DNA of 64,000 nt from Maribacter sp. BPC-D8 (lineage in GTDB: Bacteria; Bacteroidota; Bacteroidia; Flavobacteriales; Flavobacteriaceae): assembly GCF_035207705.1 (NCBI RefSeq), contig NZ_CP128187.1, positions 1,674,001 to 1,738,000 of the forward strand, read 5' to 3'. This document shows, piece after piece, positions 18,779-28,340 of the stretch. The position numbers were made by a program, and so were the translations under genes. The notes beneath the pieces were generated by a model. The model was given only the letters and a program-made list of their open reading frames with translations. It was not told the origin of the DNA and ran no database searches. The stretch's first letter is position 1; each line of letters starts with the position of its first letter.

Positions 18779-19238
18779 CCTATTTGTTACATAGTTAGAT
18801 ACTACGAATGTAAAACGTTAACCGAAATGAATATTATACTAGTTCAAGCTTAGAAATGACATAGACGTTATAATTAGCGTCTGTAAGCGGTTATTAAAAC
18901 AAGGTGATAAATTCTAAACTTCTTATTATGCTAGTGCCTTAGCTTCTATTATTGGGTGCAAGATTGAAATAAGAAAGATAACTTTCAAGACCGCTCTGCC
19001 CCTACTATTTTTTGTTGTATTATTATCATTGCAAGCGCAGCACTTAAGAGCTCTAGTTGGTTCAACAAAAATGAAAATGAAAAACTTCGATTTTAGAAAT
19101 GTTTGAGAATTAAATAGTTAAAAATTACTTTTAACTATAATTATAATATAATTCAATGGCATATATAGATGTACAAGCATTCGATTTTAAAACAGAATAT
19201 CTTCTTATACCAATTTACAATTATACTTAAGCATAAAC
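18779..19238. other. intergenic, no intact gene seen
   Basis: 460 bases with frequent stops in all frames. The pieces 'aaaacgttaac', 'agacgttataattagcgtctg' (a short hairpin) and 'aacgttagcaacat' at the end suggest worn cassette boundaries. The last one, GTT at 19239, is a likely cassette start. Confidence 0.5.
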
Positions 19239-19284
19239 GTTAGCAACATTTATATTTAGTCATATAAATTATTAAAATAATAGT

Positions 19285-19866
19285 ATGAGATTCACGAAAA
19301 ATATTAGATTTTCTTTCATTTTATTAAGCATAATACTTTTATCTGGCTGCAGTGGTAGTCTAGGTTACCATGGCACAACACAAACAGATTACCCCTATTT
19401 TGTAGTTACTGAGCCAATGATCGTTAAACATATATTAGTACCAAAAGGAACAAAACTAATTTATGAGGAACACTTTTTTAAAGAAGGAAAGCAAGCTAAA
19501 TTAATGAGTGAAGATGACCTCGAAAAAATAGAACTTCCAGTTGATAGCCCAATAGTTTGGGGTGGTGTTCCAGTAATTTCTATTAGAAAATTCTTTAATC
19601 CAAAAATGCGAGGGTTTACTGTTACTTCAGATTTTAATCAACTAAGTGAAGATAAAAAAACAAAATTCTCTGATATATGGCTAAGCTGTGATGAAGATTT
19701 AGCAATTGAGGTGGAAAGTATTGATGATTGGTCTTTTAATAAAATTAATATATTAGATATTCAAGATTGTGGCACACTCTACCAGCGGTATTTTACCGGA
19801 GATCAAGAACAACAAGATTTTTTAAATACTATGTATAAAGAATTAATTAAAATAGAATCACATTAA
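19285..19866 (+). CDS. lipoprotein (193 aa)
   Basis: Signal to residue 21 with lipobox LLSGC (C22), then GSLGYHGTTQTDYPYF. Mostly beta-rich with an acidic tail. A GTTAGCAAC boundary lies 46 bases upstream (19239); the matching end is reduced to 'tagctaaa' just after the stop. Confidence 0.8.
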   Translation: MRFTKNIRFSFILLSIILLSGCSGSLGYHGTTQTDYPYFVVTEPMIVKHILVPKGTKLIYEEHFFKEGKQAKLMSEDDLEKIELPVDSPIVWGGVPVISIRKFFNPKMRGFTVTSDFNQLSEDKKTKFSDIWLSCDEDLAIEVESIDDWSFNKINILDIQDCGTLYQRYFTGDQEQQDFLNTMYKELIKIESH

Positions 19867-20043
19867 TAGCTAAATATCATTCACTAATACAACCAATACA
19901 AAATACTGACCTATAAGTTTAATTGCCTAGGTAAACGTTTTAGAAAGAGACAAAACGTTAATTTGTACTTAGACGTACATAAAAAGTTCTCTTACTTACG
20001 CACTAACGATGGCTGCCTGGTTTAGGACTATAAAAAGTAACCT

Positions 20044-21210
20044 ATGAAAAAGATTTTACTGATTTTTATTTTTATTCCAGTAATGCTTCTGGCACAAACA
20101 GAAAACTTAGAAGTACAAGAAACCATAAGTCAGAATTCTGCTTTAGTAGAACAATTTGCACAGTTAGCACCGATGGGTGTTAATCCATACTTAACTGTTT
20201 TTCTAACATCGGTCTGTTCTAAAGTCGGTTTTCATAATGATTTTGTTGCAACGAATCCTTTTTTTGGTAGCTGGATAGTTTTAATATTATTTGGTTTACT
20301 TTTTTTCTTTACCTCATTAGTTGGTACCGTTTTTAAAACCAACAAAGCCACTGCAACGATTGGTTTAGTTGATACTTACCTTTCAAACAAAGCTGCTTTA
20401 ATTGTTAATGCTATTATTATTCTGGCTCCAACCTTTATTTCTGATGACCCTGCACATAGCGAGATTGTTTATCAAGCCGGCTTTTTGTCGGTTAGTTTAA
20501 AGACCATATTAATATTAGGTATCTCGTTATACTTTTTAATAATCGTTATGGCTTTTAAGTTTTTCATAGATATTCTAATATTTTTATCGCCAATACCATT
20601 CATTGATGCTGTTTTAGAGATTGTAAAAATTGTTATTGCAACGGGCTTTATTTTTATAAGTATTATTAGTCCGGTCACATCAGTTATTATAGCGTTGATG
20701 ATGTTTCTTGTTTCTTTATTTTTCTACAAACGTTCTATTAGATTAATCAGCAAAACGAAATATCTAATTGTTTATCCTTTATTGAACCTATTTAGAAGCA
20801 AGGAAACAAAATTAACAGACGGAAAAAATTTATCGATTTTGGTTTTGACCAATACTAAAATTGGTAAACTAAAGAAAGGTGTTATTGTAAGATTACAAGA
20901 AACGGACAAGGGAATTCATCTTATTCAAAAACGCTTCTTATTCAGTAACATAACCCAAGAGATTGAGTTAAGTAATTTTCATTTTAATCAAAATCATTTA
21001 GACACCATTATGTCTAATGAAGATGAACAGATATCGCTTGTTCTAAACAGGTCTTATCATAAATATTTAGATGAATTATCTGAAAAATATAATATCGAAA
21101 TACGCAATAGAAAAGAACTTAAAATAAACTTGAAAATGGGTTTTATCAAAAAGGTTAAAGGCTTTTTCAACAAGAGTGATATTGCAGAATTAAAATCTAT
21201 AGGTCAATAA
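20044..21210 (+). CDS. exported multi-pass membrane protein (388 aa)
   Basis: A Sec signal (residues 1-17, LLAQ) precedes about five membrane segments (roughly 78-98, 120-140, 155-185, 190-215, 217-232). A soluble C-terminal domain of about 150 residues follows (TDGKNLSILVLTNTKIGKL...), ending in a basic KKVKGFFNK stretch. I do not recognise the family. The layout suggests an inner-membrane protein with a cytoplasmic domain. Confidence 0.8.
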   Translation: MKKILLIFIFIPVMLLAQTENLEVQETISQNSALVEQFAQLAPMGVNPYLTVFLTSVCSKVGFHNDFVATNPFFGSWIVLILFGLLFFFTSLVGTVFKTNKATATIGLVDTYLSNKAALIVNAIIILAPTFISDDPAHSEIVYQAGFLSVSLKTILILGISLYFLIIVMAFKFFIDILIFLSPIPFIDAVLEIVKIVIATGFIFISIISPVTSVIIALMMFLVSLFFYKRSIRLISKTKYLIVYPLLNLFRSKETKLTDGKNLSILVLTNTKIGKLKKGVIVRLQETDKGIHLIQKRFLFSNITQEIELSNFHFNQNHLDTIMSNEDEQISLVLNRSYHKYLDELSEKYNIEIRNRKELKINLKMGFIKKVKGFFNKSDIAELKSIGQ

Positions 21211-21378
21211 TACTGCACCGAACAATGAACTGGGGTGAAAGCAAAATAAATCATTCCTTAACCTTAGGCTAAGCTATACTAGGTTTAATAATTTTGAAAT
21301 TAGAGTTTTTGATCTTTTCAGTCTGGTTTCTATTTTCTAAATAAAGTTTGTATCCGTATAAAATTACAATTATAACAT

Positions 21379-22356
21379 ATGAAGAAAGTAACTAGATTAA
21401 TTTCTACAGTCATTTTATTTTTCGCTTTTGTAGCATGTGGTATTAGCTGTAATCAAAAAAAAAGTACGAAGGATAACTATATCCCCTTAGAAATTCCGAC
21501 AGCATATGAAAATTATAAAAATCTAGATAGCCTTACATCAAACGATGCATACAATTTTAAAATTTTTGTTACTGATTATGATGAAAGACTTACAAGAATT
21601 AATGATAGTATTTTTTGTATCGTAATAAGTGAAGAGGTATCAATTAACCCCTTCAGGTTTAATAGTAAATTTTATAGAATAAATAAACTTGGTGCTGTTA
21701 TTGACTCATTAACCTTCGATGCATCAAATTTTGATAAGGCAAACGAATATATTATAGATTTCGAAAAAGGTTTTTATTTAAGCTGGTTAATGGATGGCAA
21801 CAAAACCCATAAACCCATTCAATTAATTAATAACGAGAAAATACATACCAAAGCTGAAACATTACAAATTAGTAGCGGTTCTGATTTTTTAGAATACAGA
21901 TATAGTACAGATAGTATCTCTAATAAACGCTTTCAAGAAGTTTTCTTTCTAAAAGATAAACAATGGTATAAAATAATTGCTACCGATGATTTTCATATAT
22001 CTAGCGGTACTGTTAATTATGATTTTTCAAATAGTTTACAATTCAACCCTCTTAAAGAGATCGCAACACTTGATTATTTTCATAAAATAGAAAAGGTGGC
22101 TAGATTAAAGGGTTCTTTTAACCCAACCGGTGGTAGACCTGAACATTGGTTAGGAACAGGTTTTTATACGCTAAATAAATTTGAGAAAATTAAATTTAAA
22201 ATAGATTGGTTAAAAATGTATCTCTATGATAATGATGCTAATACACCTTACGATATCTATACAGATTCATCAATGAATTTTATGGTAATAAAAGAAATGA
22301 TGGTAGAAGGCTATGGCAGCAAGCAATATTTAATTCAAAAGAAGCAAGTAAAATAA
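21379..22356 (+). CDS. lipoprotein (325 aa)
   Basis: Signal with two possible lipidation cysteines, FVAC (C20) and GISC (C24). The mature part is beta-rich, with repeated patterns such as FNSKFYRINKLGAVID and a tryptophan-rich middle. No known domain recognised. Confidence 0.8.
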   Translation: MKKVTRLISTVILFFAFVACGISCNQKKSTKDNYIPLEIPTAYENYKNLDSLTSNDAYNFKIFVTDYDERLTRINDSIFCIVISEEVSINPFRFNSKFYRINKLGAVIDSLTFDASNFDKANEYIIDFEKGFYLSWLMDGNKTHKPIQLINNEKIHTKAETLQISSGSDFLEYRYSTDSISNKRFQEVFFLKDKQWYKIIATDDFHISSGTVNYDFSNSLQFNPLKEIATLDYFHKIEKVARLKGSFNPTGGRPEHWLGTGFYTLNKFEKIKFKIDWLKMYLYDNDANTPYDIYTDSSMNFMVIKEMMVEGYGSKQYLIQKKQVK

Positions 22357-22543
22357 TAAATACTTATAATAGCCAAAGTTAATACTACAGAATGTGCTTT
22401 ACCCATTTTACTGTATCATACAAACAAGTCTGCGAAATAATTTGATTCGCCCTAAAAGATTTTCAAAAAAATGTTTCAGTGCTTCAATGATAATTACTAG
22501 CTTTTAAAACGCTACTGAGCACACCAACCAAATATCATAAAAA

Positions 22544-23065
22544 ATGATGAAACTTATTACCATAGAAAATCGAGTAAGTGAATTACTAAAGTTTGGTGCA
22601 CCGAAAATATTCATCGAGAATATTGGCAAAGTAGAAGAATTAGATTTTCAAGTTGAAGATGTAGAGATGGCTTACTTTTATTTACCTCAGATATCGAATT
22701 ACAAAATAATTAAAGACTTTAGTCTTATACCCATTTTCTGTAGTGGTGAAACGTTTTATGTATATGCCTACAATGATCAAATAGAAAAAATTATTTATTT
22801 CGAACTTGAAAACGATCAAATTTACACTGACTACGAAAAAAATTGGCACTTACTTTTAATGGATATTATGATACAATATTTTGAAAGTGAAATTGACGAC
22901 GGTATCGAAGTAAATGATTTTAAAAATGTCGGAGAAAAAATAGCATTTGATAAAGCAGAACAACTATTCGACCTCTTAAACTTGTCTGTAGAAGAATACA
23001 ATATCAAGTTCAATGAAAAAGATAAATGGAGAACTGAAATAGCCAAGAAACTGAATATACTTTAG
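22544..23065 (+). CDS. SMI1/KNR4 (SUKH)-like protein (173 aa)
   Basis: Cytoplasmic, no signal. Residues 60-110 (YKIIKDFSLIPIFCSGETFYVYAYND...KIIYFELENDQIYTDYEKNW) resemble the centre of SUKH-fold proteins, which often serve as immunity proteins against secreted toxins. The match is by pattern only and no toxin gene is nearby. Confidence 0.6.
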   Translation: MMKLITIENRVSELLKFGAPKIFIENIGKVEELDFQVEDVEMAYFYLPQISNYKIIKDFSLIPIFCSGETFYVYAYNDQIEKIIYFELENDQIYTDYEKNWHLLLMDIMIQYFESEIDDGIEVNDFKNVGEKIAFDKAEQLFDLLNLSVEEYNIKFNEKDKWRTEIAKKLNIL

Positions 23066-23205
23066 GCTATAATACAGACGACAAAGTAATACAAGACTTT
23101 TTAAGGTTGTTTTTGAATAAAACTTAATGCTCTTTGAACCTTAAAACATACCTAAAACGAGCAGACAAAACAGTATTTAAAACCAGTTAAGCTAAAGTGC
23201 CTTGT

Positions 23206-23622
23206 ATGAACATAACTGAAGAAGGAAATTTAAATTTTGATACAGGTGTAATCTCTAAAGAACAAACTTCTGATGACATTTGTAAAATATTGGGTTCACC
23301 CAACTCACAAGACGATTTTAATAATGGTTGGTGTACTATTACCTATAAAGGTCTTGAATCAACTAATGAAAAACTAAATATAACCTTCCGTTTTAAAAAT
23401 AGAGCACTTAAACAGATTGATTTTACCCCACGCTATAATCAAAATTCAGATACACAAGGTTGGGGTAACTGGTCTAAAAAAAAAGAACTCGAGTTAAAAG
23501 AAACATATGATGTTTGGCTTAATTCTAAAATAGGACCTAAAAGAATATATGAATGGGGTAGCATAGCATCTGTTTATGATCCTAAAAGTGGTAGTTCTAG
23601 TATCGTCATCATTTATAAATAA
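23206..23622 (+). CDS. hypothetical protein (138 aa)
   Basis: The ATG at 23206 is preferred to a GTG at 23197. Contains a beta-rich core (WCTITYKGLESTNEKLNITFRFKNRALKQIDFTPRYN), two tryptophan motifs (GWGNWSKKKELELKETYD) and a hydrophobic end SSIVIIYK. No signal peptide. Family unknown. Confidence 0.65.
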   Translation: MNITEEGNLNFDTGVISKEQTSDDICKILGSPNSQDDFNNGWCTITYKGLESTNEKLNITFRFKNRALKQIDFTPRYNQNSDTQGWGNWSKKKELELKETYDVWLNSKIGPKRIYEWGSIASVYDPKSGSSSIVIIYK

Positions 23623-23692
23623 GAATAGCTCATACATTTCAGGCATTTTTAAGTATTTTAAAACCATTAAATTCTCAAATAAAAATCATAAA

Positions 23693-24259
23693 ATGACTTT
23701 AGAAAAAGACCTCTTTAGAGCACTATTTGAACCAAACAAGAATCGTTTAATTGAGTTGATAGAACTATATAAAATTGATATAAATAAATACACTGATTTT
23801 TCTAGTCAAAATTCAATTTTGATTGAATCGCTTTTATGTAAAAAAGCGCAACAGGGCACTACTGAGCAACTTGAAATTATTACGTATTTAATTAATAAAA
23901 ATGTTGATTTAAATTGGAAAAATAAGAGCGGATTTAATGCCTTACATATTGCCCTTGCACATCACGAACTTTCTAAAATATCACTACTATTAATTAAAAA
24001 TGATAAAATGGACATTCATGTTATCGAAGACAAAAATGGAAATAACCCAATTTTTACTGCAATTAGAGAATATGGAAAAACCTGGAGAGAAGAGCAAAAA
24101 GAACTTAACCAGCTAAGATTTGAAATTATCAACGTACTATTAAAACGTGGAGCAGATTTAGACAAAATAAACCATAGCGGAATTTCATCTAGACGTTGGA
24201 TCGAGATTTCAAATGACAAAAAGTTACATGATTTAATTGAAAAGCACGACGCAAAATAA
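23693..24259 (+). CDS. ankyrin-repeat protein (188 aa)
   Basis: Start at the ATG 23693 (MTLEKDLFRALFEPN). At least three ankyrin-like repeats: about 50-82 (EIITYLINKNVDLNWKNKSG), 82-115 (FNALHIALAHHELSKISLLL) and 118-165 (NPIFTAIREYGK...INVLLKRGADLDK). The GxxALHxA core is clear in the second. It has no secretion signal, so a cytoplasmic protein-binding role is likely. Confidence 0.85.
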   Translation: MTLEKDLFRALFEPNKNRLIELIELYKIDINKYTDFSSQNSILIESLLCKKAQQGTTEQLEIITYLINKNVDLNWKNKSGFNALHIALAHHELSKISLLLIKNDKMDIHVIEDKNGNNPIFTAIREYGKTWREEQKELNQLRFEIINVLLKRGADLDKINHSGISSRRWIEISNDKKLHDLIEKHDAK

Positions 24260-24532
24260 CGGCGCATAACACAATCGATAAAAATACGACCCTGACTTAA
24301 AAAGGCCTCGTATATCAATGTAGTAATGAAATCTTTAGACTTAGTGCAAAACTAAATCGAAAAATCAAACCTATCTCCTACCCTACGTTTTTTAAATTAA
24401 ATTCTTTAAAGCGATTAGAAGTTCATAGATTTTTTAACCTACACTATGGCTTGAATTTTAAGTATATAAAATCATTTTTTTTATGATGATTCTTAATTCT
24501 GAATCTATAAAGGATATGTTATATATTTAATT
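24260..24532. other. intergenic, no gene seen
   Basis: Stops in all frames. 'cataacacaatcgataaaaatacg' after the ankyrin stop and the A/T-rich run up to 24532 may be an eroded spacer, but none of the five families is recognisable. The GTT at 24533 opens the next cassette. Confidence 0.5.
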
Positions 24533-24636
24533 GTTGTGCAAAACTCACAAAACTATAAGAAATTATTAATGGAAAATATTACTTATATTTTACTTGAAAC
24601 TATTTCACGGATTTTAAATTAAAAACAACATTTAAA

Positions 24637-25224
24637 ATGAATGCAGAATCATCAAAACATAAACTTTTTCACACAGATAAAGAACCTCGAAAATCCTTAC
24701 ATACATTTTTACATAATCAAAATAAATTTTATCTAAATTCCTTTAATATGATTGACCGCAAAGCGGCTATTATGATCAAAGTGAATGCAACAATCATTTC
24801 TGCAATAATTATTTTCTTTAAGCATATAAAGAATTTAGAGTATGGTAGATTTATAGGCGTAATGATGGTTATCTTTAGTTTTGCTTCTTTGATATTTGCT
24901 ATAAATGCATCAAGACCACATCTTTTTAGCCTATTGAAAAATTACAGAAAAAGTATATTGTCAAAACATCACAAACTTGAAGAAAATCTTTTCATAGTTG
25001 GCTTGAACGACAATATCCCAATTGAAGAATACGAGAAAGCATATGCTAAATTATTAGTTAAACCTGATTTACATTTTGGTAATCAAGTAAGGGCTATGTA
25101 TGGGCTTGAAAAACAAATTAAAAATTCTTTTGCACAAATTGAATTAGCTTACTTATGTTTTATGATTGGTTTTTTAATAATTGTAATAGGATTTGTTTAT
25201 TCAAACGTCGAACATTGGTTATGA
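24637..25224 (+). CDS. PycTM-like membrane effector protein (195 aa)
   Basis: Residues 20-62 (FLHNQNKFYLNSFNMIDRKAAIMIKVNATIISAIIIFFK) carry the hallmark of the Pycsar transmembrane-effector (PycTM / DUF5706) family: a D-x-K-A-x-x-x-x-x-x-N-A-x-I-I-S helix. A second membrane helix follows at 70-90, a cytoplasmic stretch up to 165, and a third at 170-190. Known PycTM proteins open or damage the inner membrane when a cyclic pyrimidine nucleotide is made on phage infection. No cyclase gene is nearby, so the signal is unknown. The cassette starts GTTGTGCAAAA at 24533 and its end TTTGCACA (25275-25282) is cut by a group II intron. Confidence 0.75.
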   Translation: MNAESSKHKLFHTDKEPRKSLHTFLHNQNKFYLNSFNMIDRKAAIMIKVNATIISAIIIFFKHIKNLEYGRFIGVMMVIFSFASLIFAINASRPHLFSLLKNYRKSILSKHHKLEENLFIVGLNDNIPIEEYEKAYAKLLVKPDLHFGNQVRAMYGLEKQIKNSFAQIELAYLCFMIGFLIIVIGFVYSNVEHWL

Positions 25225-25282
25225 TACATAATTATTCGAATTTTATTTAGCCTGTTTTAAATATCATACAAAACTTTGCACA

Positions 25283-25890
25283 ATCGAGTAAAAGGTCGTG
25301 AGCGATAAAGCCCACAGTGCACCTCACCCACTAACCTATATACGGGTCTCGTATACGGCGGTTCATTATATCAAAACTTTACAACGAGGTAGTGCGCTAG
25401 CATAGTTTGATAACCTCATTTTCTTTGCCTTTTTTTGGTACTATTAGATTTAAGTATGGGGCATTGAGCTACTGCCCAGCTTCCCATCCTTGTTCTACTC
25501 CAAGCATACTCTTGATCCTGTTTTATACTTAAGCCAGCGAGATTATATCGTTTGCGCTCTAGTTCCTCGCAATCGTGCCATATGTACTAGCGTAGTCGGT
25601 TATGCAGCCATTAGTACATCTTTTTAAATTTGGTCTCTATATTTCCTAATCCAAAATTGTTCTTCCACCCTTTTTAGATGAGTTTTAAGCATTGTAATCT
25701 TTCCGTTAACGACAATAGCAGAGTTATCATGGTAAGGTACCTGAACTTGCCTTTGACTGTTTGCCAAGCCAACTAACTTACTACTAACTGGTATTTCCCC
25801 TTTACGCCTAAACGTATAGACTGGCGTAAACCTATACCCCAACACCTTAGATGTAGAAAGACCAATCTTAGCTGAATAAATACGAGTTTA
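25283..25890 (-). mobile_element. degenerate group II intron, 3' part
   Basis: Read on the minus strand, the sequence at 25363-25330 is a 34-base domain V-like hairpin (AACCGCCGTATACGAGACCC, then a half with changes), followed by 'gtgaggtgcactg' and an intron-type end ACTCGAT at 25283. The adjoining exon is TGTGCAAA, the bottom strand of the R'' of the cassette opened at 24533. No 5' GTGTG end is found, so the intron is truncated near 25890. A minus-strand open frame (25624-25845) lies inside but does not resemble an intron reverse transcriptase. Confidence 0.7.
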
Positions 25891-25911
25891 AAACGTTGTA
25901 GTGAAAAAAAC

Positions 25912-26110
25912 GTGTGGTAACAAAATCTATAATTAATGTGGACTTGTGTCATACTCGCAAGGTCTGTGTATATTTATAATGTCGCTAAATCTTACGGATT
26001 TAGCTTTTGACAAGAAAAAATAAATCAAAACAATAAGCTTTAGCTTCGTTCGCAGACGGAAACTAAAAGTTTCTTTGCCTCCGCACTACGCTTAGCTTAA
26101 GCGTTACCAC
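25912..26110 (+). repeat. attC-like spacer, family A
   Basis: GTGTGGTAAC (25912-25921) starts it and GTTACCAC (26103-26110) ends it. Inside are 'taatgtggacttgtg', 'aatgtcgctaaatcttacgg', 'atttagcttttga' and 'agacggaaactaaaagtttc'. The unit that owned the left core is lost; only GTTGTAGTG at 25895 remains before it. Confidence 0.8.
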
Positions 26111-26126
26111 ACATTTGACAAGACCT

Positions 26127-26711
26127 ATGAAAAAAGGAATTTTAATAACAATAATTGGAACTCTAATTATCGGAATTTCTTATTTCGGACTTGAAATGTT
26201 TGAATTTGCTAAAGGAGTTAAGCAAGATGCTCAAAAAGAAAATCTGAATGCGGAATTAAACGCACAAATCCAGTTTCCTGGCTATCCTACATCAGACAAG
26301 GTTGAATTCAATATCAAAGTGGAAAAGGAATATTATGCTGACAAACCAATTGAAATAAAACTCGTTTGGAAAAACAAATCCAATAAGACCGAAAAAATAA
26401 TGATTAGAGATTATTGGGAACACCCAATCGGAACTGGAGCATCAATTATGGATTTAAATAATGTGGAATTAACAAGTCAAGTTTCAAGTCATATTTTTAG
26501 TTCGCAATTATTTTCACCAGACGACCTAAAAGAATATGAAATCGAACTCAAACCGAACGAAACAAAAGAATATTCTGTCGATTTATTAAAAATTCCGATT
26601 TTAAAACAAACAGAATCTAATCCGAAAAGCACTTTGCCGAAAGAAAAGTATAAAATCCAAGTGTTTTATTATTCGAAAATGTCGAAAGAAATTGAAATTG
26701 AAATAAAATAA
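26127..26711 (+). CDS. membrane-anchored beta-sandwich protein (194 aa)
   Basis: The ATG at 26127 is chosen over a TTG at 26115. One N-terminal membrane segment (residues 4-24, ILITIIGTLIIGISYFG), then a beta-rich domain (EFNIKVEKEYYADKPIEIKLVWKNKSNKTEKIMI) of the kind seen in Ig-like extracytoplasmic domains. Complete cassette: GTTACCACAC at 26103 and GTGTGGTAAC ending at 26725. Function unknown. Confidence 0.8.
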   Translation: MKKGILITIIGTLIIGISYFGLEMFEFAKGVKQDAQKENLNAELNAQIQFPGYPTSDKVEFNIKVEKEYYADKPIEIKLVWKNKSNKTEKIMIRDYWEHPIGTGASIMDLNNVELTSQVSSHIFSSQLFSPDDLKEYEIELKPNETKEYSVDLLKIPILKQTESNPKSTLPKEKYKIQVFYYSKMSKEIEIEIK

Positions 26712-26715
26712 AAAC

Positions 26716-26851
26716 GTGTGGTAACACCGTATAAAAATAATTACGGTTTAGTGCTTGATCAAAGGTCGTTGCGTGTTTGTAACGTCTGATTTTCCTTCGG
26801 AAAATCCTCGCATACAAACACGCAACTTTCCGTATACATAAACGTTAGGCA
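26716..26851 (+). repeat. attC-like spacer, family C
   Basis: Short type. It starts GTGTGGTAAC and ends GTTAGGCA (26844-26851), the one boundary here that fits the classical GTTRRRY. The central stem GTTGCGTGTTTGTA pairs perfectly with TACAAACACGCAAC, and inside it GATTTTCC/GGAAAATC closes a loop. Confidence 0.85.
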
Positions 26852-26874
26852 CAATAACATAAAAACAGCCGGAA

Positions 26875-27690
26875 ATGAAAAGAATAATTTATTTTTTAAT
26901 ACTAGCTTTATTTTTCAATTGTAAAATTGATAAGAAAGAAAAAAATGAATTTCGACAATTAATAAAAAACAGTCCAAATTTAGAATTTATTGATAATCTT
27001 AAAAAGATAAACAAAATTAATGTTAGAGAAATGACATTAGAAAAAAGTGAAATTATTTCAAATGAAATTAAGTCAATTACTTCAAATGATTCTGTTCAAA
27101 TTTTAGAGTATAAAAAAATAGGAGAAGGAAAATATAAAGAAGAAAACTGTACTATTATTGATTATAGAAATAATACAAGTCTTAAGTCCATAATGAGTTC
27201 TTACACTTTATTTTATTTGAAAAATGAGATAAATAATGGGAAATATGTTTATGAAAATGAAATAAATAATAAAACAGAAAACACAAACAAATCATTAGAG
27301 AGCACATATTTTAGAGTTGAATCTTACAAAAATAATCTCGTTGTTAATTCCAATTATGTTTATTTCCCAATATATTTAAATAATAATTCAATAGCATTTA
27401 CTTATATGGATGGTATTCAGGTAAGTTATTTTTCTGAAATTGAAAAAACAAAAAATGAAACTTTCATTTATCATTTAAACGATAAACAGTTTTATGAAAT
27501 AAAAATTATTGACAAAAGTTCAATGATTCAAATTTGGAAAGATCAAGATAATAATTACAGTCTTTTAGCCCCATTAAAGACTTCTTTAAAATTACCCATA
27601 CTTCAAACGATATATACTGAACTAGATTATTCATTTGAAGAGTTTGATGAAATCAATTTAGAGCAAATATTTAATTCAGAAAACAAATAA
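26875..27690 (+). CDS. lipoprotein (271 aa)
   Basis: Lipobox LFFNC (C16) after a 15-residue signal. The mature part is rich in Asn, Lys and Ile with beta-like alternation and no recognised domain. Cassette start GTTAGGCACA (26844); the end TGTGTCTA (27692-27699) is interrupted one base before AAC by the group II intron at 27700. Confidence 0.8.
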   Translation: MKRIIYFLILALFFNCKIDKKEKNEFRQLIKNSPNLEFIDNLKKINKINVREMTLEKSEIISNEIKSITSNDSVQILEYKKIGEGKYKEENCTIIDYRNNTSLKSIMSSYTLFYLKNEINNGKYVYENEINNKTENTNKSLESTYFRVESYKNNLVVNSNYVYFPIYLNNNSIAFTYMDGIQVSYFSEIEKTKNETFIYHLNDKQFYEIKIIDKSSMIQIWKDQDNNYSLLAPLKTSLKLPILQTIYTELDYSFEEFDEINLEQIFNSENK

Positions 27691-27699
27691 CTGTGTCTA

Positions 27700-28340
27700 A
27701 TCGAGTGGTTGGCTCCGCCATCAAATGACAGAGTGCACCCCTCACACCACCGTACATACGGGTCTCGTATACGGCGGTTTGTAAATCATCAAATCAAGGC
27801 TCTTTTCACCCTTGGCACTATCTTCAAATTTAGGCATAGGCTACAACGTGAGCTCCTATGCGAATTTTAAAGAGAATTACGTTCGGGCCTTCCTTACTCG
27901 TGAGACCTCTAGGGTATTGCCCTAGCTCAATATCTGTAAGTACTATGACCTCTGCTGACTTCTCCATGTAGCTACACGTAGCTTTGGAGACCTCCCCAGG
28001 TAAGAACACCTTCTTTCACTCGATCCCTGCCGTATCTACATACTTACCTTTTTGTAATCTTGGGGCGTTACAATGATGCGATGCACTGAACCTGCCGAAG
28101 TGTGCTTGCTTACCCAGATGAATATGCCTCTGTATACGATTCCTGCTTGGCCTGCCCTGAGCGAAAGTTGAAGGGTCAGTACCGAGTTTTGTAGTCTCGC
28201 TTTCTTCAGATGTAACTTCGCAGTTACCACCCTTGCGACTTACTAATGCTTCCAGAAGTTACTCCAGCGCATAAGGGACTTACACCCTCTAAATAAATCC
28301 TTATATTGCTATAAGGTAAAGATGCCCATACTGGGCACAC
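27700..28340 (-). mobile_element. group II intron lacking its protein gene, inserted in an attC-like R'' core
   Basis: On the minus strand it begins GTGTGCCCAGTATGGGC (28340) and contains the conserved 'gagggtgtaagtccctta' near 28285. A 'tggagaagtcagcagaggtc' block lies at about 27965, and a 34-base domain V hairpin at 27779-27746 (AACCGCCGTATACGAGACCC...TACGGTGGT). It ends CACTCGAT at 27700. About 640 bp long, with no reverse-transcriptase frame, so it would need help to splice or move. Removing it restores TGTGTCTA|ACACGGTATAAAA, the normal start of a spacer, so its borders are well placed. Confidence 0.85.

Noticed and set aside
25624..25845. Minus-strand open frame of 73 residues
   Set aside because: It lies within the group II intron remnant and shows no reverse-transcriptase or maturase motif. 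Probably chance or a worn fragment.
26716..26851. Family C spacer as an ordinary Rho-independent terminator
   Set aside because: The stem is long, but no T run follows, and the outer bases AAC/GTT match the cassette borders. It may still slow transcription.
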